Assembly (NCBI RefSeq): GCF_022179065.1 | Contig: NZ_BPQD01000011.1 | Span: 1-64,000, forward strand | DNA length: 64,000 nt | From: Methylobacterium adhaesivum | Lineage (GTDB): Bacteria; Pseudomonadota; Alphaproteobacteria; Rhizobiales; Beijerinckiaceae | Reading direction: 5' to 3' | Shown here: positions 24,886 to 33,576 of the stretch, piece after piece | How positions within the stretch are numbered: position 1 is the stretch's first letter | How the letters are laid out: the number at the start of each line of letters is the position of its first letter | Notes under the pieces: model-generated | Databases searched by the model: none | Told to the model about the DNA's origin: nothing | Seen by the model: the letters and a program-made list of their open reading frames with translations, nothing else | Made by a program: the position numbers and the translations under genes

Positions 24886-26109
24886 ATGCCAGACACCGAT
24901 CGCAGAACCCTCCTCCGCCAGGCCGGGGCCGGCCTGATCGCCGCCACCGGCGCGGCCCTTGCGCCCTGGTCCAGCCGGGCGGCCCGGGCCGGCGAGGCCG
25001 TCACCCTTCCGTTCGGCAACGGCGAGCGCCCCCTCGTAGCGTATCCGGGCAAGCGTCCCCTCCTGCAGATGACCGCGCGGCCGCCGCAGCTGGAAACGCC
25101 GTTCTCCGTTTTCGACGAAGGGGTCATCACCCCGAACGACGCCTTCTTCGTGCGCTATCACCTCGCCGATATCCCGACCGTCGTCGATCCAGAGGCTTTC
25201 CGCCTGACGGTTTCGGGGCATGTCGGAGCGCCGGTCGCCCTGTCGCTCGCCGAACTGAAGGCGATGCCCGCTTCCGAGATCGTCGCGGTCAATCAATGCT
25301 CGGGCAATTCGCGCGGCTTCGTCGAGCCCCGCGTCGCGGGCGGCCAGCTCGCCAACGGCGCCATGGGCAATGCCCGCTGGACCGGCGTGCCCCTGAAGGC
25401 CGTGCTGGAGCGGGCCGGCGTGAAGGCCGGGGCCGTGCAGGTGGCCTTCGAGGGCCTCGACGGCCCTGTCCTTCCGGCTACCCCGGACTTCGCCAAGGCG
25501 CTCGGCCTCGATCACGCCCGCGACGGCGAGGTGATGCTGGCCTGGGCCATGAACGGGGAGGATCTGCCCTGGCTCAACGGCTATCCCTTACGCCTCGTGG
25601 TCCCGGGCTTCTACGGCACTTATTGGGTCAAGCACCTCAACGCGATCACCGTGCTGGACAAGCCCTACGAGGGCTTCTGGATGACCTCGGCCTATCGCAT
25701 TCCGGACAACCCCTGCGCCTGCGTTGAACCCGGCCAGGCCCCCAAGACCACCGTGCCGATCAACCGCTTCTCGATCCGCTCCTTCGTTACCAATCTCGCC
25801 GACGGGGCCGCGATCCCGGCCGGGCGGACGGCCCTGCGCGGCATCGCCTTCGACGGCGGCTCGGGCATCCGGGCGGTGGCGGTCTCCACCGATGACGGGC
25901 ACAGCTGGACCGAGGCGCAGCTCGGCGCCGATCTCGGCCGCTACGCCTTCCGGCCCTGGACCCTGTCGGTCGATCTCCCCGCCGGCCCGCATGCCCTGCG
26001 GGTCCGGGCGACGGGCAACGACGGCGCGACCCAGCCGATGGAGCCGCGCTGGAACCCGCCGGGCTACATGCGCAACGTCGTCGAGAGCGTCCGGGTGCAG
26101 GCGGCATGA
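24886..26109 (+). CDS. sorA: Sulfite dehydrogenase molybdenum subunit
   Basis: A 407-residue periplasmic molybdoenzyme with a twin-arginine signal (RRTLLRQAG at 6, hydrophobic stretch to about residue 35). The molybdenum-ligating Cys138 lies in VNQCSGNSRGF. ITPNDAFFVRYH and FYGTYWVKHLNAITV are typical of the sulfite oxidase domain, and the C-terminal half carries the dimerisation domain. It oxidises the sulfite released by SuyAB and passes electrons to the small cytochrome SorB. The pair detoxifies sulfite and yields energy. Confidence 0.9.
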   Translation: MPDTDRRTLLRQAGAGLIAATGAALAPWSSRAARAGEAVTLPFGNGERPLVAYPGKRPLLQMTARPPQLETPFSVFDEGVITPNDAFFVRYHLADIPTVVDPEAFRLTVSGHVGAPVALSLAELKAMPASEIVAVNQCSGNSRGFVEPRVAGGQLANGAMGNARWTGVPLKAVLERAGVKAGAVQVAFEGLDGPVLPATPDFAKALGLDHARDGEVMLAWAMNGEDLPWLNGYPLRLVVPGFYGTYWVKHLNAITVLDKPYEGFWMTSAYRIPDNPCACVEPGQAPKTTVPINRFSIRSFVTNLADGAAIPAGRTALRGIAFDGGSGIRAVAVSTDDGHSWTEAQLGADLGRYAFRPWTLSVDLPAGPHALRVRATGNDGATQPMEPRWNPPGYMRNVVESVRVQAA

Positions 26110-26120
26110 GGAGGATCACG

Positions 26121-26456
26121 ATGCGGACAGCCGGAATCCCGTTTGGCGTCGTCGCGGCCGCCCTCGCGGGGGCCGGCCTCCTGGCGGGTCGCCCCGCCCA
26201 AGCCGAACCGCGGCGTTACGATCTGCCGGAGCCGACGGCCCAACTGCGTCCCGCGCCCGGCCACGAGGCCGGCCTGTCGGCGGCGGAGGCCAATTGCCAA
26301 GCCTGCCACTCCGTCGACTACATCGCGATGCAGCCGCCCGGAAAGGGCGCGGCCTTCTGGACCAGCGAGGTGACGAAGATGCGCAAGGTCTATCACGCGC
26401 CGATCAGTGAGGCGGACGGCAAGGCCATCGCCGATTATCTTGCGGCGGCGTACTGA
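26121..26456 (+). CDS. sorB: Sulfite dehydrogenase cytochrome c subunit
   Basis: A 111-residue secreted c-type cytochrome. It has a Sec signal (GVVAAALAGAGLLAG, cleavage after AQA near residue 28) and one haem site CQACH (C59, C62, H63), with Met70 or Met85 as possible sixth ligand. The ATG at 26121 has AGGAGG seven bases upstream; an ATG at 26106 overlapping sorA is a weaker alternative. It accepts electrons from SorA and hands them to the respiratory chain. Confidence 0.88.
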   Translation: MRTAGIPFGVVAAALAGAGLLAGRPAQAEPRRYDLPEPTAQLRPAPGHEAGLSAAEANCQACHSVDYIAMQPPGKGAAFWTSEVTKMRKVYHAPISEADGKAIADYLAAAY

Positions 26457-26518
26457 GCGTCATGTCCAATATCGGGCACCGCGACGGGCGGCGCCGGGAC
26501 ACTCTGAAGGCGGGGGTC

Positions 26519-26761
26519 TTACAGGATGGCGGTGATGAAGGCGGCGACCTGCGCATGAGCGTTCGCGACCATCTGCGACACCGGCTCGTCGGCCAGATAG
26601 ACGCGGCTCGCCGTCAGGGTCGCGGCGATCAGCCAGAAGCCGATCACGGCGACGTTGCGCGCCCGACGGTCGCCCGCATTGGTGGCGTCCTGGCACACGA
26701 TCTCGACGGGTTCGCCGAAGGGATCGTAGGCCATCGCCGGGCTGCTGGAACGCTTGCTCAT
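26519..26761 (-). CDS. Small single-span membrane protein of unknown function
   Basis: An 80-residue protein with one probable transmembrane helix (NVAVIGFWLIAATLTASRVY, about residues 35-54) and a polar N-terminus. It is divergent from the YeiH-family exporter gene, 134 bp away, and convergent with sorB. I do not recognise a family. Position suggests an accessory role in sulfite handling, without direct evidence. Confidence 0.5.
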   Translation of the reverse strand: MSKRSSSPAMAYDPFGEPVEIVCQDATNAGDRRARNVAVIGFWLIAATLTASRVYLADEPVSQMVANAHAQVAAFITAIL

Positions 26762-26895
26762 GAGCGTGAATGTCGCGCTTCGACCCTCCCCGATCAATGG
26801 ATGGGTTTTGCGAAGATTTCCTCCGAGCGAGAGCGTTGTTCTCCCGTACGCGCTTGGGGTGGAAGTTCCTTCCGATTGCCTCGCGGAAAGGCCGC

Positions 26896-27978
26896 ATGAG
26901 CGTCAAGAGCATCACGACGGCCCCCTCCGGAGCGGGCCCTGGGGCCGCCAGCGGCCGGATCACCTCGCTCGTGCCCGGCCTCCTCGTCTGTCTCGTCCTC
27001 ACGGCGGCGGCGCTGGGCGTCCAGGCCCTGGAGGAGCGGGCCACGGGCCATCCCTACGTCGAGGCCCTCGTCATCGCGATCCTGCTCGGGATCGCGCTGC
27101 GCACCCTGTGGAGCCCCGGCGAGCGCTTCCGGGCCGGGATCGCGTTCTCGGCCAAGCAGGTGCTGGAGCTCGCCGTCACGCTCCTCGGCGCCTCGATCAG
27201 CCTCGGCGCCATCGTGGCCTCCGGGACGAGCCTCCTCGTCGGCATCGTCGCCACGGTGGCGCTGGCGATCGTGGCCAGCTACGCCATCTGCCGGGGGCTC
27301 GGCCTGCCGCCCCGCATGGCGATCCTGGTCGCCTGCGGCAACGCCATCTGCGGCAACTCCGCCATCGCCGCCGTGGCGCCGGTGATCGGGGCCGACAGCA
27401 AGGACGTGGTCGCCGCCATCGCCTTCACGGCGGTGCTCGGCGTGCTGATGGTGCTGGGCCTGCCCCTTTTCATTCCCCTCGTCGGCCTGTCCGAGCACCA
27501 GTACGGCACGCTGGCGGGCCTGACCGTCTACGCGGTGCCGCAGGTGCTCGCCGCCACGGTGCCGGTCGGCATCCTGGCGACCCAGGTCGGCACCCTGGTC
27601 AAGCTCGTGCGCGTCCTGATGCTCGGGCCCGTCGTGGTCGCGTTCTCGTTCATCGCCCCGTACCTGCCGGCGGATGGCGGCTCGGCCAAGGCCCGGCCCG
27701 GTCGCCTCGGCTTCTTCAAGATCGTGCCCTGGTTCATCCTCGGCTTCCTGGCGCTGGCGACCCTGCGCTCGGCCGGGCTCGTCCCGGAGGCGGCCTCCCA
27801 GCCGGTGACGCGCCTGGCGAGCCTCCTCACCGTGGTGTCGATGGCGGCCCTGGGCCTGGGCGTCGACGTGCGGGTGCTGGCCCGGGTCGGCGGCCGGGTC
27901 ACCCTGGCGGTGACGGGCTCTCTCGTCGTTCTTCTCGTCGTCAGCCTGTCCCTGATCTGGGCCCTGAAGATCGCCTGA
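26896..27978 (+). CDS. YeiH-family (PF03601) putative sulfate/sulfite exporter
   Basis: A 360-residue membrane protein with about ten helices and the family landmarks FSAKQVLELAVTLLGASISL, ACGNAICGNSAIAAVAPVIGA and AVPQVLAATVPVG. Members of this family are encoded with sulfonate desulfonation genes and proposed to export sulfate or sulfite (called SuyZ or similar in some clusters). Here it follows sorAB, so sulfate is the likely cargo. The ATG at 26896 follows AAAGG. The cluster thus has two unrelated exporters, TauE before and this one after sulfite oxidation. Confidence 0.8.
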   Translation: MSVKSITTAPSGAGPGAASGRITSLVPGLLVCLVLTAAALGVQALEERATGHPYVEALVIAILLGIALRTLWSPGERFRAGIAFSAKQVLELAVTLLGASISLGAIVASGTSLLVGIVATVALAIVASYAICRGLGLPPRMAILVACGNAICGNSAIAAVAPVIGADSKDVVAAIAFTAVLGVLMVLGLPLFIPLVGLSEHQYGTLAGLTVYAVPQVLAATVPVGILATQVGTLVKLVRVLMLGPVVVAFSFIAPYLPADGGSAKARPGRLGFFKIVPWFILGFLALATLRSAGLVPEAASQPVTRLASLLTVVSMAALGLGVDVRVLARVGGRVTLAVTGSLVVLLVVSLSLIWALKIA

Positions 27979-28208
27979 TCCTTTTTTGCTTCCCCGAGGG
28001 CGTGAAGTTCTTGTCGTCTGCTACGCCGTTTCATGGGCGTCGGGCGGCGCCCGCCCCTCTTTTCCAGGGAGCGCCGAGCTTTCGTGACGTCATGCTGTGG
28101 TGATTCCGTGCGGGCGAGGACTATGATCCGCGGACACCACCTTCCGGGCCTCGCTCGACCGCGCCGGTGGACGGGTCAGGGCGGCATTCCGTCGCCGGAA
28201 GGACAGCC

Positions 28209-29051
28209 ATGACGCGCATCGCCACCCTCACGGGCCTCGTCCTTTTTCTGGCCCTTCCCGCCGCGCCCGCGCTCGCCACGGGCGAGATCCTGTTCGAGAA
28301 GGCCAAGGGCTGGGACATCGAGCGTCCCGCCCCGAGCGCCAAGGCCCAGACCTGCATGATGAGCAAGTCGTACAAGGACCCGGCCGACGACAACGCGGAA
28401 AACGCTCTGATCTTCGCGCTCGCGGGCGACCAGGCGCTCATGACCTTCGTCTACGAGCACTGGACCTGGGACAAGGACGAGAAGATCCGCGTGCCCTTCC
28501 TGCTGGACAAGCGCGTCGTCATCGCCAAGTCCACCTGGACGGGGGATGGGAAGGTACTCAGCACGGTCCTCCCGGACAGCATCGTGCCGAACATGCTCGC
28601 CGCCAAGAAGATGGTCCTGAAGCTCGACGGGGCGGATGCCGATTTCGACCTGGCCGGCTTCCCGGAAGCCTACGAGAGCTTGCGCCGCTGCGACGTGACG
28701 CCTGCCAAGGCGGCCCCGGCCGCCCCGCAGCCCTCGGAGACGCGCATCAAGGCGTTCTTCCTCGGTGCGATGTTCGAGGCCGCGATGAAGGAATGCGACG
28801 TTCCCACCACGGGCAAGCAGCGCACGGCCTTCGGGGAGAAACTCGGGGTCCTACGCAAGGAGATGGGCCCCCTCGAGGCCGAACTCCAGGCAGGCGTCGA
28901 CAAGCGTTCCGAACCCCGCTGCCCGCCCACGCAGGACGCCCCGAAGCTGCAGCGGAGCGTCCAGGACTTCATCGACAAGACACCGGAGGATTTCATGGTG
29001 GCGGTGGAGACCCGCGCCGCGGAGGCCGAGAAGGCGGAGCCCAAGCCCTGA
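28209..29051 (+). CDS. Secreted protein of unknown function (280 aa)
   Basis: A 280-residue protein with a Sec signal (GLVLFLALPAAPALA, cleavage near residue 23). The mature protein has two parts: a beta-rich N-terminal half with GWDIERPAPSAKAQTC and a C-terminal half after a Pro/Ala linker (AKAAPAAPQPSE) that looks alpha-helical and contains paired Cys residues. I do not recognise a domain. It is followed 36 bp later by a strong terminator and the tRNA-Met gene, so it is a single-gene unit, 230 bp from the exporter. Confidence 0.65.
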   Translation: MTRIATLTGLVLFLALPAAPALATGEILFEKAKGWDIERPAPSAKAQTCMMSKSYKDPADDNAENALIFALAGDQALMTFVYEHWTWDKDEKIRVPFLLDKRVVIAKSTWTGDGKVLSTVLPDSIVPNMLAAKKMVLKLDGADADFDLAGFPEAYESLRRCDVTPAKAAPAAPQPSETRIKAFFLGAMFEAAMKECDVPTTGKQRTAFGEKLGVLRKEMGPLEAELQAGVDKRSEPRCPPTQDAPKLQRSVQDFIDKTPEDFMVAVETRAAEAEKAEPKP

Positions 29052-29087
29052 TCCCACGGACCACGCGGGATATCGCCCCGGAACGAA

Positions 29088-29115
29088 AAAGCCCCGGCAT
29101 CCTGGCCGGGGCTTT
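29088..29115. terminator. Bidirectional intrinsic terminator
   Basis: A 10-bp perfect stem AAAGCCCCGG/CCGGGGCTTT with an 8-base loop. A run of T follows in the minus direction and a shorter one in the plus direction, so it can end both the secreted-protein gene and the tRNA-Met transcript. Confidence 0.85.
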
Positions 29116-29136
29116 GCTTCACGTCACTGAATTCGA

Positions 29137-29213
29137 TGGTAGCGAGGGAGAGATTTGAACTCCCGACACAAGGATTATGATTCCTCTGCTCTAACCAACT
29201 GAGCTACCCCGCC
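29137..29213 (-). tRNA. tRNA-Met (CAT), elongator
   Basis: A 77-nt cloverleaf with CCA encoded. The acceptor begins GGCGGGG, D arm AGCTCAG, the anticodon loop ATCATAA gives CAT, and the T arm is GGGAG/TTCAAAT/CTCTC with one G-U pair. The acceptor stem pairs fully if two G-U pairs are allowed. Lack of the initiator-type first-pair mismatch and of three G-C pairs before the anticodon indicates the elongator. It lies 122 bp downstream of trpB. Confidence 0.93.
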
Positions 29214-29335
29214 CTATCGCCGCCACTGCGAAGATTGCGCTGCGGCGGCGAGATCGGCGGAATAGGAAATCCGCCTGGCGGTGTCAACGGGGTTTTCGCG
29301 GAGGGAGACCGAACTCACTCCCGGGCACCCGTCGC

Positions 29336-30577
29336 TCAGAGGCGTGTGCCGAGAATCTCGGCCACCTGCGGGATGTCTTTGTCGCCGCGACCCGAGAGGT
29401 TGAGCACCATCAGGTGGTCGTCCGGCTTCTGGGGGGCGATTTCCAGTATCTTGGACAGGGCGTGGGCGGGCTCCAGGGCCGGAATGATCCCTTCCAGCAG
29501 GGAGCACAGCTTGAACGCCTCCAGGGTCTCCGTATCCGTCGCCGAGAGGTAGGTGACGCGCTTGGCTTCGTGCAGCCAGGCGTGTTCGGGGCCGATGCCG
29601 GGGTAATCGAGGCCCGCCGAGATCGAGTGCGCGTCGGCGATCTGGCCGTCAGCGTCCTGCAGGAGGTAGGTGCGGTTGCCGTGGAGCACGCCCGGCTTGC
29701 CGCCCGACAGGGAGGCCGCGTGCAGGCCCGAAGCGATGCCGTGGCCGGCGGCCTCGACCCCGTAGATCTCGACGCTGGAATCGTCGAGGAACGGGTGGAA
29801 CAGGCCCATGGCGTTGGAACCGCCACCAATGCAGGCGATGAGCGAATCCGGCAGGCGCCCTTCCATCGCCAGCATCTGTTCCTTCGTCTCGCGGCCGATG
29901 ATCGACTGGAAGTCGCGCACCATGGCCGGGTACGGGTGCGGGCCCGCCACCGTGCCGATGCAGTAGAACGTGTCGGCGACGTTGGTGACCCAGTCGCGCA
30001 GGGCCTCGTTCATGGCGTCCTTGAGGGTCTTGGTCCCGGATTCGACCGGGATCACCTCGGCGCCGAGCATCTTCATGCGGAACACGTTGGGCGCCTGGCG
30101 CGCCACGTCCACGGCGCCCATGTAGACCACGCATTTGAGACCGAAGCGGGCGCAGAGGGTGGCGGTCGCCACGCCGTGCTGGCCGGCGCCCGTCTCGGCG
30201 ATGATACGCGGCTTGCCCATGCGGCGGGCGAGCATGATCTGGCCCAGCACGTTGTTCACCTTGTGCGAACCCGTGTGGTTCAACTCCTCGCGCTTGAAGA
30301 ACACGCGGGCGCCGTGGCCCGGCGCCGCCTTGGCGCGCAGGTACTCCGTCAGGCGCTCGGCCTCGTAGAGCGGGCTCGGCCGACCGACATAGTGGGTCAG
30401 GTGGCTGTCCATCTCGGCCTGGAAGGCCGGATCGGCCTTGGCGGCCTCGTAGGCCGCCTCGAGGTCGAGGATCAGCGGCATCAGGGTCTCGGCCACGAAG
30501 CGTCCGCCGAAGATACCGAAGCGGCCGCGGGCATCCGGGCCGTTACGGAACGAGTTCGGAGGGGGAGCGAGGGTCAC
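29336..30577 (-). CDS. trpB: Tryptophan synthase beta subunit
   Basis: A 413-residue PLP enzyme that joins indole and serine to make tryptophan. It shows [12 protein letters not shown] at the N-terminus, the PLP Lys in [18 protein letters not shown], and the phosphate-binding GGGSNAMG. The GTG at 30577, with AAGGA upstream, gives the usual length; an upstream ATG would add an unlikely Pro-rich leader. trpA, normally next in alphaproteobacteria, does not follow: a tRNA-Met gene and the accessory region come instead. Confidence 0.95.
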   Translation of the reverse strand: MTLAPPPNSFRNGPDARGRFGIFGGRFVAETLMPLILDLEAAYEAAKADPAFQAEMDSHLTHYVGRPSPLYEAERLTEYLRAKAAPGHGARVFFKREELNHTGSHKVNNVLGQIMLARRMGKPRIIAETGAGQHGVATATLCARFGLKCVVYMGAVDVARQAPNVFRMKMLGAEVIPVESGTKTLKDAMNEALRDWVTNVADTFYCIGTVAGPHPYPAMVRDFQSIIGRETKEQMLAMEGRLPDSLIACIGGGSNAMGLFHPFLDDSSVEIYGVEAAGHGIASGLHAASLSGGKPGVLHGNRTYLLQDADGQIADAHSISAGLDYPGIGPEHAWLHEAKRVTYLSATDTETLEAFKLCSLLEGIIPALEPAHALSKILEIAPQKPDDHLMVLNLSGRGDKDIPQVAEILGTRL

Positions 30578-30772
30578 GGGCGGCGTCCTTGGATGATCGG
30601 GCGGGCCGCCCGGGATCGGGCAGCCGGAAGAGGGTTCGGAGGGACCGACCGCCTCGGAAAGCGGGATCGGCCCGGCCGTTCGCCTGCGGCGAAACACCCG
30701 TCTGATCTAGACCCGCTCGTCGGGAGCGACAATGCGGCCAACCCGCCGCCGCGTGAAATCGTCAGGCGGCCG

Positions 30773-31420
30773 TCATTGGCCGGCCCGCGCCGCGGCGACG
30801 AAGGCGGCGATCCGGTGGGGATCCTTCGCACCGGGGCTGCTCTCGACGCCGGACGACACGTCGACGGCGCGAAGGCCGGTGCGGGCGAGGGCCGCTCCGA
30901 CGTTCTCCGGGGTGAGTCCCCCCGAGAGCAGGGTCGCGTCCGGCAGATCGGCCCCGGCGAGGAGGTCCCAGTCGAAGGCGTGTCCGTTGCCACCGGGCAG
31001 GGCCGCGCCGGGGGGCGCCTTGGCGTCGAGGAGGAGGCGGTCGGCGACGGCCGCGTAGGCCGGGAGGACCGCGAGATCGGGCCGTGTCGCGATGCCGAGC
31101 GCCTTCATCACAGGACGCCCGGCGAGGCTGCGGATGGCGGCGACCCGTTCGGGCGTCTCGCGCCCGTGCAGCTGGATCCAGTCGGGATCAGTGGCGGCGA
31201 TCACCGCCGCCAGGAGGGCGTCGTCGGGATCGACGAGGAGGAGAACGCGCTGCGCCCTCCCCCGGGCCAGGGCCGACAGATCGCGCGCCGTATCGAGATC
31301 GACATGACGCGGGCTTTTGGGGAAATGCACGAAGCCGACGAGATCGGCTCCCGCGTCGAGGGCCGCCGCGAGGGTCGGCCCGGTGCTCAGTCCGCAGATC
31401 TTGACGGCGACGGCGGACAT
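30773..31420 (-). CDS. trpF: Phosphoribosylanthranilate isomerase
   Basis: A 215-residue (beta-alpha)8 barrel enzyme of tryptophan biosynthesis. The catalytic Cys is in VKICGLS and the catalytic Asp in LLLDAKAPPG, with LSGGLTPENV and DVSSGVESSPGAKD at the phosphate-binding end. It precedes trpB by 195 bp and follows the lapA-like gene by 15 bp, the conserved order in Rhizobiales. Confidence 0.93.
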   Translation of the reverse strand: MSAVAVKICGLSTGPTLAAALDAGADLVGFVHFPKSPRHVDLDTARDLSALARGRAQRVLLLVDPDDALLAAVIAATDPDWIQLHGRETPERVAAIRSLAGRPVMKALGIATRPDLAVLPAYAAVADRLLLDAKAPPGAALPGGNGHAFDWDLLAGADLPDATLLSGGLTPENVGAALARTGLRAVDVSSGVESSPGAKDPHRIAAFVAAARAGQ

Positions 31421-31435
31421 GGGTGCAGCCCGGGT

Positions 31436-31810
31436 TCAGCGCGGCGCCGGCAGGGCGACGCGGTCGGAGGCGTTCCGGTAGATGCCGTTCGGGCCCTCGT
31501 TGGCCGGCGGGGGCGCATAGGCCTTCAGCCGGGCGGTCTCGCCTTCGAGGCGGCGGATCTCACGGCGGCGCTCGGCGCTGGTGCGGCGGGTGCCGGACTG
31601 GCCGAGCCACGCGCCGCATCCGCCGAGCAATACGCCGAGACCCACGGCGATGAACAGGAGGGCGTAGAGCGGCAGGGTCACGCTGAGGACCGGCATGTCG
31701 GGCGAGAACGGATCGAACGACAGGCGTACGGCCTCCCGATTCGCCACCGCCAGGGCGACGACGATCACCGCGATGGGAAGCAGGACCAAACCCTTGAAGA
31801 AGCGGATCAT
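31436..31810 (-). CDS. LapA-domain (DUF1049) inner membrane protein
   Basis: A 124-residue protein with two transmembrane helices (about residues 5-24 and 45-68), the NREAVRLSFDPFSP loop typical of the LapA/DUF1049 family, and a charged cytoplasmic tail. Family members are linked to lipopolysaccharide assembly. It lies between ihfB and trpF, a position conserved in many alphaproteobacteria. The internal ATG at 31810 was chosen because the residues upstream of it are not membrane-like. Confidence 0.82.
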   Translation of the reverse strand: MIRFFKGLVLLPIAVIVVALAVANREAVRLSFDPFSPDMPVLSVTLPLYALLFIAVGLGVLLGGCGAWLGQSGTRRTSAERRREIRRLEGETARLKAYAPPPANEGPNGIYRNASDRVALPAPR

Positions 31811-31845
31811 CGAAGCACTCCGAGTCGTCTCTATCGTCTGTCGGC

Positions 31846-32163
31846 TCAAGAGGCGGCGGCGGCCGCCTCCTCCGCGCCGATGCCGGCCTCGTTGAGGCGC
31901 AGGCGCATCTCCTTGCCGGTCTTGAACACCGGAATGGCCTTCTCGGAAACGGCAACGGCCGCACCCGTGCGCGGGTTGCGTCCGCGCCGCGCATCCCGAC
32001 GCTTCACCGAGAAGGCGCCGAACCCACGCAACTCCACCCGGTCGCCCCGAGCGAGGGCATCGGCGATGGTGTCGAGGATGGCGTTGACCAGGGTCTCGAC
32101 GTCGCGCTGGTAGAGGTGGGGGTTCTGCTCGGCGATCTTGAGCACGAGCTCCGACTTGATCAT
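31846..32163 (-). CDS. ihfB: Integration host factor beta subunit
   Basis: A 105-residue DNA-bending protein of the HU/IHF family. It begins [21 protein letters not shown] and has [20 protein letters not shown] followed by NPRTG, the beta-arm Pro that intercalates into DNA. A short Ala-rich tail follows. It pairs with IhfA, encoded elsewhere, in recombination, replication and transcription. Its place downstream of sppA and rpsA is the usual one. Confidence 0.93.
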   Translation of the reverse strand: MIKSELVLKIAEQNPHLYQRDVETLVNAILDTIADALARGDRVELRGFGAFSVKRRDARRGRNPRTGAAVAVSEKAIPVFKTGKEMRLRLNEAGIGAEEAAAAAS

Positions 32164-32210
32164 GCTGCAGCCTTCATGACGTCATGAACGGTTTTCGCAC
32201 GGGATGCGCC

Positions 32211-33197
32211 TCACCGGGCGGCGTCGGCCGAACCGGGGCGCCAGACGGCGAGGAGGCCGCCCTCGGCCGCGTGTGCCGTCTCGTCGCCCAGCTGGCGTAG
32301 GCGGGCGGCGAGGCCGTCGAGGCCCACGAGGTCGGCCCCGAGGCCGAGGGCCGACCAGAGCTGGAAGCCGCTTCGGGCCTTCGGCTTCCAGTCGAGCACC
32401 GGCAGATTCTTGGCGACGCCGCGCTCGGTTTCGAGCCAGGCGATGGCTTGGCGCTCACCGCCGACGCCGTCGACGAGCTTGAGGGGGACGCTCTGGCGGC
32501 CGCTGAACACGCGCCCGTCGGACACGGTGGCGAGTTCCCTGTCGGTCATCTTGCGGCGCTCGGAGACGAGGCCCTTGAACCAGGCATAGGTGTCGCCGAC
32601 CACGGCGGCGAGGGCCGCGCGGGCCTCCGGCGAGGTCGGGGTGAAGCCCGATGGCTCGGCCTTGAGAGGCGAGGATTTCACCGCTTCGACCTTCACCCCG
32701 ACCTTGTCGAGGAGGCCGGAGACGTCGGGATACTGGAACAGCACGCCGATGGAGCCGACGAGGGCGGTCTCGCGCGCAACGATGTGGTCGGCGGCGATGG
32801 CGGCGATGTAGGCGCCGGACGCGGCGGTGCCGTCGACGAAGGCCACCATCGGCTTCTTCTCGGCCAGAGCCCGCAGGTTGCGGTAGAGTTCCTCCGAGCC
32901 CGTGGTGGTGCCGCCCGGCGACGAGATCGAGACCACCACGCCCTGAACGGCGTTCGCCTCGCGCACGCGCTCGATGAGCTTCGTGGTGGACTCGGCGCCG
33001 GCGATGAAGCCGCCGATGGAGATGCGCGCGATCTGCGGCTTGACCGCCCCGAAGCCGAGGGGCTCGGTGCCGCTGCGGACCCGCAGGCCGACGGCGCCGA
33101 CGGCGAGGACGAGGCCGCCGATGCCCACCACCCGCCACAGGGAGAGCTTGCGGCGCAGGCGCCGGCGATCGATCAGGAGTTCGGCGTCAGCGGCCAT
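32211..33197 (-). CDS. sppA: Signal peptide peptidase SppA
   Basis: A 328-residue membrane-anchored Ser-Lys protease with one N-terminal helix (about residues 22-42). The catalytic Ser is in TAASGAYIAA, and the general-base Lys in the region VEAVKSSPLKAEPSG. It is the short single-domain form typical of alphaproteobacteria rather than the long E. coli form. It degrades signal peptides left in the membrane. It lies 47 bp from ihfB and is expressed with the rpsA locus. Confidence 0.9.
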   Translation of the reverse strand: MAADAELLIDRRRLRRKLSLWRVVGIGGLVLAVGAVGLRVRSGTEPLGFGAVKPQIARISIGGFIAGAESTTKLIERVREANAVQGVVVSISSPGGTTTGSEELYRNLRALAEKKPMVAFVDGTAASGAYIAAIAADHIVARETALVGSIGVLFQYPDVSGLLDKVGVKVEAVKSSPLKAEPSGFTPTSPEARAALAAVVGDTYAWFKGLVSERRKMTDRELATVSDGRVFSGRQSVPLKLVDGVGGERQAIAWLETERGVAKNLPVLDWKPKARSGFQLWSALGLGADLVGLDGLAARLRQLGDETAHAAEGGLLAVWRPGSADAAR

Positions 33198-33484
33198 GCG
33201 ATGGTTCGCTCCCTCGCGCACCGACCGTTCCCGGCCGTGATGGATTGCCCGGGCTGGCGGCGCCCGGCTTCGACGCGGCGTGAAGCCGGATCCAAGGTCC
33301 CGCACCATCCGTCGCCGGATGGCCTCAAGCCCTTGCCCCGCCTCGCATCCTCGGCGTGGGTGTTCTAGCCTTGCCCGCCACGGACCGGCAAGGGGGCACG
33401 ACGGCGGCGGGGCAGCAGAATTCCCAAGTCTTCACATCGGGATACGACAGTCCCGGGAACCGTTTCCAGCCGTCAGACGCGAAA

Positions 33485-33518
33485 ACGCCCGCGCGAGGCT
33501 CGATCCTGGCGCGGGCGT
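33485..33518 (-). terminator. Intrinsic terminator after rpsA
   Basis: A 10-bp stem ACGCCCGCGC/GCGCGGGCGT with TTTT following in the minus direction, 58 bp beyond the rpsA stop codon. It isolates rpsA from sppA. Confidence 0.82.
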
Positions 33519-33576
33519 CTTCAGATCAGGGCTCCGGGATTCATCGAAAAATCCCGGAGGTCTTGCGCTTGGACAC

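Noticed and set aside
29137-29213. Initiator tRNA-fMet
   Set aside because: The first acceptor pair is not a mismatch of the initiator type and the anticodon stem lacks the three consecutive G-C pairs.
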